Assembly (NCBI GenBank): GCA_934047225.1
Contig: OW204009.1
Coordinates: forward strand, 19,527,161-19,591,160
Origin: Ypsolopha sequella
Taxonomy: Eukaryota > Arthropoda > Insecta > Lepidoptera > Ypsolophidae
Reading direction: 5' to 3'
DNA: 64,000 nucleotides
Numbering within the stretch: position 1 is the first letter of the stretch; the number at the start of each line of letters is the position of its first letter. Below, one piece after another: positions 53,762-64,000 of the stretch. The notes below the pieces were generated by a model. That model was not told the DNA's origin. It saw nothing but the letters and a program-made list of their open reading frames with translations, and ran no database searches. The position numbers and the translations under genes are program-made.

Positions 53762-54131
53762 TAATAGTAGTTTATGCTACAAGGGCGCAAAGGAATAAAT
53801 TACGAGGACTTTTAAACGTAACCGAGTAATTTATTGCTTTTACGCCCGTGTATCATACTACGTTTTTCAATGCATAGTGTGAGGAAATGAAAACAAATAT
53901 AATCTTGTGAACTTTAAATTATGATTGGCTCAGAAGAATTGTATCCAGAGCCGTTAAACAGTGGAAAAAAAAGTATAACATCTATGGTACACAGGAAAGG
54001 CTGCAGGTTAGCCAACCATTGCAAACAAATTGAAAAAAAAAAAAAAAAAAAAGCCCTAGGGCAAAATAATCGACTTTCTGTTTGGTTTTGATGCATAAAA
54101 AGTGGGCCTTTACGAGCACATGCATTGAAAA
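53762..54131 (+). repeat. Direct repeat, copy 2 (about 370 bp)
   Basis: Second copy of 52918-53312, lacking about 25 bases around the GAGCGTAGCGAG motif. The right end coincides with that of copy 1 (TGCATTGAAAA). Confidence 0.75.
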
Positions 54132-54317
54132 AATATTTACAATCGATGCTCTAAGCTAAGATGTGCCTATCATGTATAGTTATAAAAACCTTTTTTAAAA
54201 GTAAACATTCAAATAAATAGAAGCGTTGATATCAAATACTTTTTAATAATTCTTCAATAGTCTAACACAAAATAAAAAATAATTGCCACAAAATGTATAC
54301 AGAAGAGTGCAATAAAT

Positions 54318-54599
54318 TTAACACTTTTTTGGAAATGCCTTTGACTGCTTTGGTAATAACTTTTGCTGTGCCGCAATTATGGGGTCCGAAAACACAAGTA
54401 AATATTTGATTAAGTCCATATTTGTTTCAACTCGTGACATTTTTCGGGTATGGTGTTCCCGTACTTTGCGTAGTTCTTTATTTCGCACCTTCTGCGCTTC
54501 CTCGGACATCTGTCCGATCGGAACCATGAATGACTTTATAATGTCTTTGCCATGGATGAGTACCTTGTGAAGTGTAACAGGCATTGGATACCAGGAATA
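54318..54599 (-). pseudogene. C-terminal fragment of a multicopy arthropod ORF family (unnamed)
   Basis: The minus frame reads YSWYPMPVTLHKVLIHGKDI, then VPIGQMSEEAQKVRNKELRK, HHTRKMSRVETNMDLIKYLL and VFSDPIIAAQQKLLPK, and stops at 54318. I recall this IHG ... SEEAQ ... RNK ... TRK pattern as the C-terminus of uncharacterised, multicopy arthropod and cnidarian proteins that are probably transposon-derived; I cannot name the family. The frame has a stop directly upstream of about 54599 and no acceptor site, so only the tail is present. Confidence 0.45.
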
Positions 54600-57500
54600 T
54601 AGTTAATAATGTTAGTTGGCATCGGTAATTGTTAAATCAGTAAAGTAATCACATCTTCACTGTTTTCATTTCAGAAAATAATCCATCAATAAATAGTACA
54701 TTGTTCACCGAGGGAAGAAAGGGGACGATTACCAACGAGTCAAAATACACACTAGTTGGGAATCGCACTTTCTCCCGAGTGATACATAGTGCTTTATACT
54801 ACACCTACGAGGAAAATAAAAGACAAATTATCTTTAAAAACACTTGTACCTATCCACATGTAATATAAGTACCTACTTTTCATACCCGTGTCAGGTAAAG
54901 TTACTCTCAGCTTTCATTAGACAGAAGCTAGCTAGTAATTTTACAAATTTAAAATTCAGATAAAACAAAAAAAGCGATTTGCGCGTGATTTTAACGTTTT
55001 GATTTCTTTTGATAACATCAGTAGGTAACAATTGACATACTAGAGTCTGGTTATAAACTTCTTGGTAGGTAACCTAATTTAATCATATTATGCCAAAAGA
55101 CAAAGTTTTTATGTCAGAGTTCGCAAAATGATACTGGCCACTTGCTCATGCTATATTAAAAAAAAAACAGCACGTCAACAAAAGATTTGCATATAATTTT
55201 TCTGCCCACTCAAGCACGTTAACAATGGATTTTCATACACTTTTTCCGCCCGCATATTTGTATGACAGTAATGATGTATTTTCTGCATCGTTTTCAAAAA
55301 ATTAAGAAGGTACTTTCCGAGCAGGTGTAGTATAAAGAGTACTTGACTGTTTTAGTAGGGACGGGACATCTTACAGAAATTACATATGAATCGTATATTC
55401 AGCAAAAAGTATCAGATATTTTTTTTTGGATAGGAATTTTGTATTGTAGTTTCAGAAAAAAATAATTAGGTGCACATACATATATTGGCATAGTACAACG
55501 GGTTTTGTTTACATTTAGAAATAGATTATTTGCGACCTGTTTATTAGTATAAAAACATATTGTTCTAATTTGTCTTTGTGCAGTTGACGCGCCACTTACA
55601 TTTTTACCTATACCAATCATTCTCAGAACGTTGTGAGAGATATTATAGGAATGACAACAATGTTTTAATCACGGTAATGCTGTGCATATTTGGGGGGCAT
55701 GATTCCCTGTAGGGTTAATCACGAAATGTAAAAGCCAATTACCTACTTGGTTTGGTTAGTACAAATTATTTGCGTACAAATGCGACTCAATCTCGTTTCA
55801 GACAAAATTAACTGCCCGACTAACTTAAGTCCAAAATACTCGTAGTTCGAATCATCCCTCGCATTCAGTTAATTCCATTTTATGCTAACCTTCACGCGCT
55901 TAGCAGGTATATTACCGAAAGCGGTAAAATGGCAGCACTGATGGAAGTTCAAGAACTTGACTTCAAGTTCAGGGGATTTCGCCTTGTGGTGTTGCCGTAG
56001 ATTTTCCAAAAAGTTGCATATTCGTATGATCCTAAATTATTTATTATGTATTTTTCGGAAATCTCATTTTAAAATGCATATTCTTATAGGTATATTTTTT
56101 TGCTGGCAACACTGAAACTGCATTTGGATAAAGCGTAACTGAGTTTGTATGTGTTTTGCATGATTTTTTAAATTTTAATCACCAAATTTCCGTTTCCGGT
56201 AATAAAGTCTTATCCATACTAATGTATCAATAAAATTAGCAGCAAGAAAATCCGATCCCACTCATGACTTAGACTTTTCCCTTTATAATTGGCTCTTAAT
56301 TCACTTATTTTGAGGATAATATTAATTTTGCACCTTATTTTTAAAATACTCATTTATATTCCAACTATTCTCGGAATAATTCAATTCAAAGTTGCCATGT
56401 AGAAAAAAAACACCACAGAGTTATGTTGTAAGAGGATGCGTTCTGTTTTGCATACATACCAACTTCATTCATCAATCATCAATATCATCATTGGAAAAAA
56501 TGCAAATATCGCTAACCTTGAAATTTAAAAAAAACTTAGCTTTATGGTTCAGTAAAACGGCCTGTGATAACGCGGGTCAAGCCAAGGTTCACCGTGCCAT
56601 GTGCCGTGTAATCGCTTTGGCTCGACAAGTTCGTTGTCAGTTTTCTTTATACGAATCAAAGGAACGCGGTCCGCCCTTTATGATTTTGTTTATATTTTTA
56701 TGTTTTTATTGAATGTGTTGATGCAGCACAAAACTATCAAATTGCGTTAACACATTGATGCGCAAAACGGACCACACTCAGAGCCGCGTTATGACATTGC
56801 GCGACTCCGTGTCAACATGATCTCAATCGATTCCATACAAATGTCAAGTGGCGTCGTGACGTGAGATGTGCCAGTGGCGCGCGATAAGTGCATGCTACGC
56901 GGCCTGGACATTCTCAATGTATCAGAAAATCAAGCTACTTTGATTGAGTGGCGACAACCGTGCCGATAATAATATAGTTCACAATGATATGTTGACAACT
57001 GAGAGAATCTTAACCAACACAGAGAATGAAAGAGTCATTAATCGATGTCATGTCACAATAGATTTAGTTTGGAGTGATTTATTTATTTTTTATATCATAA
57101 AATATTGCACAGCATTACAGAATAATCCAATTCACTGTACAATTAAAAAGGTAAAAATAATTAATAATAATAATTAACATAAAATATTTACAGAAACATA
57201 AAATCAACAAGTTAACTAGGCCGGGTTGTATTTTGGTCTAAGGCTTAGAGTCTAAGGACATCGTCATTGAGGCTTCACTCTCACATAATTTCAATCATTC
57301 CCGCCACAACATCCGTCATTCTGTCAGAGAAAAGATCACACAGAGGTTCTGATACCAAGTTGTTGTGTTGAGTTTCATGGGTGCGCGCACTAGTGGGGAC
57401 TCCCTCCGCGCCACGAAACATGAAGAGGACGTTGCCAAGAGCCTGTGTGAGCGGGCACGGAGATAATTATTTGGCACAAAAAATTGACAGACTTGCTCTA

Positions 57501-57756
57501 ACAGCTCCGGGCACTCAGATTTTCCACGAAGTAGGCAGCATGCAGGACAGTCCCCATCAACTCACATGCTCGTCTGACCTCATTATAATTATAAATATGA
57601 TAATATACCTAAGCAGTTTATCGAATAATATTTCAAAATAATTTGGGTGGTGCAAACCGGACTCGCGAACAAAGGATTCCGTACCACCACACAATACTGG
57701 TATCGAACCCTAAAAATATGGTAAATAACAACAATACCTATACTTAGATGCCAAAG
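54600..57756 (+). other. Long stretch without recognised genes
   Basis: About 3 kb, A/T-rich, with short unrelated ORFs only (for example 56392-56712). A 65-codon open stretch follows an acceptor-like TTTTCATTTCAG at 54674, but it resembles no domain. A moderately GC-rich part (57230-57560) has no strong ORF. I see no LTR or LINE borders here. Confidence 0.4.
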
Positions 57757-57827
57757 GAACATACGATCAGCTGGTAATATTATTTGTGGTTTGAGTAAAG
57801 GTCCCGGGTTCGATTCCCAACCGGGCA
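57757..57827 (+). repeat. tRNA-like remnant or tRNA-derived SINE head
   Basis: An A-box-like GATCAGCTGG at about 57765 and a clear B box GGTTCGATTCC at about 57808 are spaced as in a tRNA gene, and the T-arm stem CCGGG/CCCGG and the end CCGGGCA are present. The 5' acceptor strand does not pair with CCGGGCA, so it is not a working tRNA gene. Confidence 0.4.
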
Positions 57828-57947
57828 TACATCTTTTTAATTTACCAATTTTTTTTTACCTATATTCTTTTTGTTATTTTTGCTCAAGTATTGTAAATTG
57901 TTATAACAAAACAAATTAATAAAAGCAGAACATAAAAAGCATTTTAT

Positions 57948-58275
57948 TGTAATATACCATAAATAATCTTTATTACGAGTGGTTAATCAAGGGTCACAAT
58001 TATCACAGAATACAAGATGTATGAACAATTGTCCCAAATGAAACACCGCGTGATATTGAACCTTATATAATATCAGGTGTATTGATAGGTTGAATAGGTT
58101 GAAATGGTTGGTTTGCAAATGATACTCGGAATGACTACTGGTAATGTTAAAGAACAATCGATATCGCGATGTAGAATACCCACAACGCCATCTAGTTGGT
58201 GACTGAGGTGAACAAAAACTTATATAATACAAAACTGAACTCCAAACTAATAATGGGGTCTTGACAGATTAGACA
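57948..58275 (-). repeat. Candidate 3' LTR of BEL-4 (328 bp)
   Basis: On the minus strand it would begin TGTCTAATCTGTCAAGACC just after a GGTGGGCAGAA tract and end ATTACA. A TATA-like TTATATAAGG (about 58055) and AATAAAG near its end (about 57970) fit an LTR. The partner LTR would be right of the window, so this is inferred from one copy only. Confidence 0.45.
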
Positions 58276-58532
58276 TTCTGCCCACCAAGGAAAAATTTCA
58301 ACATTTTCCTGACTATGTCATTACATAACTAACTTATTAAACAAAACAAAGTGAAAGCTCACTTAATATATTGGTTAGTTCACACAAATCGATAAGTCCG
58401 AGTAGTACAATATTTAGAAACAAAAATAATAACTTGTTAACTTAACATAACTTAACGGTAACCAATGTTAGTGATTACATTAGAAAATAACTTATAATCA
58501 AAGAAAATACACAAAACAATAACTAAGTTCTA

Positions 58533-60203
58533 TCAGGAATCACTAGGTAAAAAACACAACTTACATACTGGTCGTTTAATTGTATTATAGTTACATTTCA
58601 AACTGACCACTCTAGTAATTCCATCCAATCCAGGATGCTTGCCAACGATAACACCGTACAGCCATCTGGCTGGGGGAAGATCATCTTCCATTACTAGCAC
58701 CACGTCTCCAATTTCGGGTTCGGGAGTTTTGTGGGTCCACTTGTAACGATGGTGAAACTGAGTCAAGTATTCCCGTGACCAACGACGCCAAAAGTCCTGA
58801 GTCATCTTTTGTGTGATTTGCCATCTCCTGAGACTAGAAACGTTTGCTGTATCGTAATTCAAGTCAGGTACTACAACCAGAGGTTCACCTATTAAGAAAT
58901 GTCCTGGTGTTAATGGAGTTGGATCACCAGGATTGTCAGTGATTTTTGAAATAGGCCTTGAATTGAGACAAGCCTCTATCTGCGATAACAATGTTGTCAT
59001 TTCTTCGAATGTCAATGTCGAAGTTCCAATAACACGCTTTAAATGGTACTTTGTTGCTTTTATACCGGCTTCCCACAGCCCGCCAAAGTTTGGAGAATGA
59101 GGTGGGATAAAGTGCCACGTGGTATCATTTGTAGCGAGTTGATCAGCAATTTCTATTGCTATAGTCGATCTTTCTTCAATAAAAAGGGTCTTTAATTCAC
59201 GTGCAGCACCCACAAAGTTTGTTCCATTATCACTATATACGTCTGCACAGTGACCACGGCGAGCCACAAAACGTTTGAAAGCAGCTATGAATCCTTGAGA
59301 TGTAAGATCACTTACTGCTTCGAGGTGGATCGCGCGCGTTGCCATACAAATAAATAAGCAAATATATCCCTTATACGAGTATGAGTGATTACCTCTACCC
59401 TTTGAGGTTCTGATATTGATAGGGCCCGCATAATCGACTCCACTTCTCAAGAAAGGTCGACTTGCACTTGCTCTTACTGTCGGTAACTGTCCCATCAATT
59501 GATGTCTGATTCGGGCTGAATGTCGTACACAATGTAAAACGAAGAGCTTTACTAGCTCCTTTGCCCCGACTATCCAATATTTGGATCGTAAATAGTTTAA
59601 CATCAATTGTGGACCGCCGTGTAATGTTTTGTCGTGAGCATCAGCAATGATTAAATTCGTGAAGTGTGACATACGTGGAAGTATGATTGGATGCTTCATC
59701 TCTTCAGTGATTGAAGCATGTTCTAGTCTGCCACCGACTCTTAGTATCCCGTCTTCATCGATAACAGGATTCAGTGAGGTAAGTTTACTTTTATTACTAA
59801 TATCTTTTTTCTTTTTTAGGTCTTCCAGTTCTTCGTGAAAATATCTTTCTTGACATATTTTTATACATGTTTTTAAGCTTTCCTTGATTTCAGTGCTGGT
59901 GTGCCAAATTTTTATATCGTCTAAATTCTCTTTTTTAGCACGTTTAGCCAATCTTTTGCAGATAACAACAACACGTATAAGTCTTCTTAGAGATGAAAAC
60001 CTAGAAATAATCTCTTCAGCGGGATCTGATTCTTCCTTATTGCAGGTATTTATTAAACAAATCTTGTTCTTTTTCCCTTCTAAATGTGTTTCTTCAATTT
60101 TTTCTTTTTTATAATCAATTTTCTTTTCTTTCAGCCACATCGGACCCTCCTTCCAAAATCTTTCATCCTTGTTAGGCGTGCCTCGAGATGCGCATTCGGC
60201 AGG
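58533..60203 (-). pseudogene. pol: BEL-4 integrase region
   Basis: Starting just left of the solo LTR with NPAECASRGTPNKDE, the frame runs through a lysine-rich spacer to the integrase: DGILRVGGRLEHASI, HGGPQLMLNYLRSKYWIVGA, then the core with SGVDYAGPINI, YSDNGTNFVGAAREL and NFGGLWEAGIKATKYHLKRV, so the three acidic catalytic residues D, D, E are all present. The N-terminal zinc site reads LHCVRHS with one Cys fewer than the BEL/Pao pattern. The C-terminal domain (VVLVMEDDLPPARWLYGVIV) is complete. The ORF drawn as starting in the solo LTR is only an in-frame extension. Confidence 0.82.
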
Positions 60204-60208
60204 GTTGT
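60204..60208. repeat. Left target duplication of the solo LTR (GTTGT)
   Basis: GTTGT precedes the solo LTR and recurs at 60610-60614. Confidence 0.85.
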
Positions 60209-60609
60209 TGTTCACGCCACCAGCGTGACGTTCGCGCATGCGCATGACTAATTTCGCGGCGCAGCGCTGGCGCCACCTCGCGACACAATCAACTCGCGCG
60301 CTGGGCGCCGCGCATTCACTCTGTTCCGCGCCAGACATCGTTCGAACCACACGTGTGCACACTTGCGCCGCCAATATCGCGTACCTACCAGTGTTGTGTT
60401 CACGTTATATACCAGTGTTGTGTTCACATTACTCCAAGACAATCCTGCACATTCCTGCCCAAGGCGCCAGCTCCATCAGCCCAACAAGGAGGGACGCCAC
60501 ACAGCGCATCCATCCACAATCATCATCAAAGGTCAGTCAGTTTACCCACAATTCTCCAATCAATACTCAAATCCTATCAGCTCTGCATTCCTGTAACCTC
60601 GCAGTTACA
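60209..60609 (+). mobile_element. Solo LTR of the BEL-1 family nested in BEL-4
   Basis: TGTTCACGCC to GCAGTTACA, 401 bp, is a diverged relative of the BEL-1 LTRs in plus orientation. It keeps the doubled CAGTGTTGTGTTCAC unit. GTTGT flanks both sides. It interrupts the BEL-4 RNase H/integrase boundary between STKDN and NPAECASRG. Solo LTRs arise when the two LTRs of an inserted element recombine and delete the interior. Confidence 0.9.
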
Positions 60610-63378
60610 GTTGTCTTTTGTAGAAACGTGTGACCATTGCTGAGGTTCCAGCGAGGTGATGATTTCGGACACACGATTTGCAACAAACGTCTTCCATCGG
60701 GATATATGACCTTTCAGCCATGCAAGAACCACTTGCGAATCTGTCCATGCCTGAATGGTGCGTTTGTCAAGATTCATGACTTTAGAGACTTCAATCAGTA
60801 ACCTTGTAAGCAATACGGCTCCACAGACTTCCAACTTTGGGGTAGAGATCTGTTTGATAGGAGCTACTTTTGTTTTGGAAGCAATCAATGAAACATGAAC
60901 CTTTCCTTGGTTGTCTATGACGCGTAGGTAGACTACTGCAGCGTAAGCTTTATTTGATGCGTCGCAAAAACCGTGTAACTCCTGAAGTTCATCATCCTTG
61001 CGCGTATGAATCCAACGTGGGAGGCTGAATTTGGTTAATTTATTTAAATCCGCTCTATACTTTAGCCAGTCTTTCAGCAAGTTTAGGGGAAGCTCGTCAT
61101 CCCACTCAATTCCTGATAGCCATAACGTCTGTATGAAGACTTTAGCTGAGATTATCACTGGCACCAGTAATAACCGTAAAATATCGGATAATACCTTTCG
61201 TTTGGTTACTGGTGAGGTAAGAGGTGGAAGTTGCACTGCGTACTCAAACTCGTCGGTTTTTCGGTTCCAGGTAAGTCCTAGGATTTTAAATACTTCATCT
61301 GTTTTTAATTTCAAGGTTCCTTCTTTTTCTGTATTCTTTTCATCTATTTCTTTAAGTAATTCTTCACTATTACTGCTCCATTTCTGTAGTTCGAAACCTC
61401 CTTTCTTTAGTAATTCTGTGATTTCTGCATAAATTTGCTTACCTTCTTCAACAGAGTTACAGCCCGTCATAAGATCGTCCATGTAAAATTCTTTTAGGAT
61501 GATTTTAGCAGCTTCTGGGAACTCTTGTCCATCATCATAAGCGACTTGATGTAGAGTTCGTACAGCCAGGTAAGGTGCGGAAGCAGTTCCAAATGTTAAC
61601 CTTGAAAGCTTATAATGTTGAAGTTCTTCTTTCGGGTTTTCAGCGTCTTGTTCACGCCAAACAAAACGCTGAAAATCTGCATCGAAACCTGTTACCTTCA
61701 CCTGTCGATACATTTTTATTATGTCTGATATCAAACAAATGGGATGAGTACGCCATCGTATTATTATATGACGCAAATCATGCTGTAGTTTTGGACCAAC
61801 TAACAGATAATTATTCAAAGAAACACCGTTGGTGCCTCTACACGAAGCATTGAATACCACGCGTACCTTTGTTGTATCTTTATCTTCTCGAATCACAGCA
61901 TGGTGGGGTAAGTATACTGCGTCTGATTTATTTACTTCTTCTACAAGTACGACTTCAGCATGACCGATTTGTTTGTATTCGTCTATAACAGAGGAATACT
62001 GAGCTTTTAGCTTCGGATCTTTCAATAGTCTTCTCTCAAGCTGATAGAATTGCTTTATCGCAATGTCTTTTGAGTTGCCATATTTGCAACTAGGATCGTC
62101 GTTACGAAACGGTAAGTTGACAATATAGCGTCCTGATTTATCTCTCCTGGTAGTTTCTGCAAAGATCTGTTCGCACTTTTCTTCTTCTTCGCTGAGTTGA
62201 GATTGATCGGCAATTTTATTATCATCTTCAAGCTCCCAGAATTTCTTCAGAAGCTCAATTTCATTGGTTCTATGGGCATGATGACACAAAATTGTGTTGG
62301 TTACGGTATTGCTTTGAACTGGACCTGAGAGAATCCAACCCAGTGTGGTGTTTTGAGCAATTGGTGCACCAGGTGAACCCTTGATTATACCGTCTAATAA
62401 AATTTGCCCATAGACATCCGCTCCAAGGAGCATATCAATTTTATTTGGAGTACCAAATGATGGATCTGCTAAACTGATATCAGTGAACTCGGGCCAAAAC
62501 TCAACAACAATACGTCGCTCGGGAAGAACTGATGTGAGCTTGGGGAGCACAAAAGCTTGAAGGCAAATTTTGAATTTGCTATGAAGTGATTGCAGTTCGA
62601 TCGAAACCTTCGCTTTTGATGTTACCGAACTAGTTGAGTCACTTCCAAGACCAATTATGGAGCTTTTGTGTGGGTTTTTCTTAAGCCCAAGAAGTTGAAC
62701 CGCAGATTCCGATATAAATGAACCTTGTGAACCTTGATCTACCAAACACCTGAGTGTTACTAGAGAGCCTGTGTTGGACTTAGCATTAACCAATGCTGTG
62801 GCAAGTAAAACTTGACCATTGGGATTAGAAAACAAGGCTGTGATGTTGCTTGTAGGCTCTTCTTGTTGTGATGTGGATGGTGTCGCTGGAGCAACACCCT
62901 GATCAGCTGAATGATTAGTGTCTGCTAAATAAGTGACATTTTTGGGATGCAATAATGAGTGATGCTTCCTTTTACAAAGGCGGCATCTAGAGGATTGGTG
63001 GCAAGTATAAACTGAGTGACCAGAACCGAGGCAATTAAAACACAATTTATTAGATTGGACGAAACTACGTCGAGTATCAGTGTCGCCCTTTGCAAACTTT
63101 TTACAGTTACAAAGACGATGATCTTCCTTACAAAAGATACATGACAATTTCGCTGTATGCAAAACTTTGAGATTGTTGTGTGAAGTGACATTTGTACATT
63201 TCTGTGACATATTTTGTTTGGTCAACTTAGGATCTATGAACTCCAAAGCACGTGATCTGGTTTCTAAAAATACTTTGAATTCAGCTAATGTAGGTAGTTC
63301 ATTGGAAGATTCACTAATCCTAAGTTCCCACTGTTTTCGGGACTCGCCATCTAATTTGAGGCTTAGAATATAAATCAC
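60610..63378 (-). pseudogene. gag-pol: BEL-4 gag (end), protease, RT and RNase H
   Basis: The minus frame from 63378 begins in the capsid end (DGESRKQWELRISESSNELP). Zinc knuckles follow: CIFCKEDHRLCNC, CFNCLGSGHSVYTC and CRLCKRKHHSLLH. The protease block is RCLVDQGSQGSFIS. RT has ISDIIKMYRQVKVTGFDADF and FYMDDLMTGCNSVEEGK (catalytic YMDD), and RNase H has HGFCDASNKAYAAVVYL and WTDSQVVLAWLKGH. It stays open to the solo LTR at 60610. A small in-frame loss removes part of the RT connection motif (RLLLVPVIISAKVF lacks the usual FDPLG). The final residues after STKDN are solo-LTR sequence. Confidence 0.82.
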
Positions 63379-63386
63379 AATTGTGT

Positions 63387-63499
63387 CCTATGAACTCACG
63401 TCGATAGACAAATTTTTTAAAGCAAAGAGGCATTCATTTGTCGTGTCTAATAATTCTCTTAATGCACTCGAGGACTCTGTCGTAATGTTTCTTTGGTAA
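63387..63499 (-). pseudogene. gag: BEL-4 gag fragment upstream of a stop
   Basis: The minus strand reads YQRNITTESSSALRELLDTT, then CLFALKNLSIDVSS and a TAG at 63388-63390. The capsid frame then continues with DTIVIYILSLKL in the same frame, so the TAG is a premature stop. The fragment is cut on its N-terminal side by the foreign piece starting at 63500. Confidence 0.7.
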
Positions 63500-63646
63500 G
63501 CATCAGCAATGATTAAATTCGTGAAGTGTGACATACGTGGAAGTATGATTGGATGGTTGCTTTTATACCGGCTTCCCACAGCCCGCCAAAGTTTGGAGAA
63601 TGAGGTGGGATAAAGTGCCACGTGGTACCATTTGTAGCGAGTTGAT
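63500..63646 (-). repeat. Chimeric integrase fragment inserted in BEL-4 gag
   Basis: 63501-63555 repeats 59639-59693 and 63556-63646 repeats 59053-59143, both in the same orientation as their sources and nearly identical. The two source segments are about 500 bp apart in integrase, so the piece is an integrase segment with its middle removed, copied into the gag region of the same element. Confidence 0.8.
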
Positions 63647-64000
63647 TGAAAAAGTACAAAAGTGAAAAAGTACAACTGAGTACTCTATTCTAACTTTACG
63701 TATTGGAAAATAGACTTTAAAGTAAAACTTGGACTTGTAAAATTTAAAAATAATTAGTTTAGACTTAGAATAATTCTCTTAAAAACGAAGATACGGGGAA
63801 CCTACGCCCAATTTTCGATAGATATTAAAAACACTTAGAAAATTTGTGAAGATTCAACTTTGGACCTGTCGTTTTTTTGTCAAAATTATATGCTCAGAGA
63901 CTTAGAAATATACTATTTGAACATTCTGATTAATACATCACCTAACTGAAGATGGAAGCACGTATTCAAGTACAGAATGATTTATTTAAGAGGATAAACA
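63647..64000 (-). other. Right edge, no supported feature
   Basis: A/T-rich DNA with a short tandem repeat (GAAAAAGTACAAAAGTGAAAAAGTACAA at about 63647). No gag upstream of the chimeric piece is readable, so the BEL-4 5' part is either lost or beyond the window. Confidence 0.4.

Larger units (their letters stand above)
57948..64000 (-). mobile_element. BEL-4: degraded BEL/Pao retrotransposon, minus strand, right end off window
   Basis: Reading from right to left: gag remains (about 63500-62900), protease, RT and RNase H (to 60610), a nested solo LTR (60209-60609), then integrase (60203-58533), a non-coding part, and a candidate LTR. The coding sequence is continuous across the solo LTR. Gag has a stop at 63388-63390 and a foreign 147-bp piece at 63500-63646. 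It is a different BEL/Pao family from BEL-1, -2 and -3. Confidence 0.8.

Noticed and set aside
54674..54870. Acceptor-like TTTTCATTTCAG followed by 65 open codons
   Set aside because: The peptide has no Fn3 or other recognisable pattern, and no donor site closes an exon.
57381..57641. 86-codon plus-strand ORF near 57400
   Set aside because: No domain, no splice pattern, and no support from neighbours.

Overview
The window is nuclear DNA of a eukaryote, most likely an insect and probably a moth or butterfly. The evidence is spliced exons with GT/AG borders, very dense retrotransposon content of insect type (BEL/Pao, CR1/Jockey-like and RTE-like LINEs), a P-type DNA transposon with a THAP exon, and the AACCGACTTC repeat that I know as common in Lepidoptera. 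There are no bacterial operons, ribosome binding sites or CRISPR arrays. The order-level call is inference; no species can be named.

Host gene. Four plus-strand exons (1-273, 16227-16409, 25870-26169, 26414-26713) encode fibronectin type III modules of the tandem kind found in titin/twitchin/projectin-like muscle proteins. All visible splice borders are in phase 1, and the two complete one-module exons are each exactly 300 nt. A doubtful half-module exon lies at about 25680. The introns are packed with mobile elements and make up most of the first 27 kb.

Intron 1 (274-16226): LINE fragments; a complete BEL/Pao retrotransposon (BEL-1, 2328-9992) with 5-bp target duplications; a patchwork of LINEs (10000-13560) carrying a 143-bp hairpin insertion and a 214-bp tandem duplication; and a 2-kb giant inverted repeat (13580-15616). 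Intron 2 (16410-25869): a dead RTE-like LINE, minisatellites, and a CR1-like LINE on the minus strand split by a 992-bp unclassified element with 34-bp flanking direct repeats.

Downstream: BEL-2 (27390-34302) has LTRs identical by eye but two stop codons. A Jockey-like LINE (35835-38790) is followed by the deleted BEL-3 (38809-42493). A short LTR element carrying only gag and protease (42928-45907) sits about 9 bp from a P-superfamily transposon (45917-47997) with 40-bp perfect terminal inverted repeats and a THAP-like gene start. A second Jockey-like LINE lies on the minus strand (48470-51700). From 51700 to 57900 the DNA is mostly unique or lightly repetitive. BEL-4 (57948 to the right edge, minus strand) is split by a solo LTR of the BEL-1 family and carries a chimeric fragment of its own integrase inside gag.

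Nothing here works as an operon. The story is a muscle-protein gene whose introns and 3' side have accumulated several generations of retroelements, many nested. The target duplications and empty-site reconstructions give a relative order of insertion. The observations I find most worth checking are the P-like transposon with a THAP domain that lacks its CxxH half, the gag-protease-only LTR element, the UGA-CUA junction between gag and pol in BEL-1, and the hairpin-tailed AACCGACTTC repeat family.
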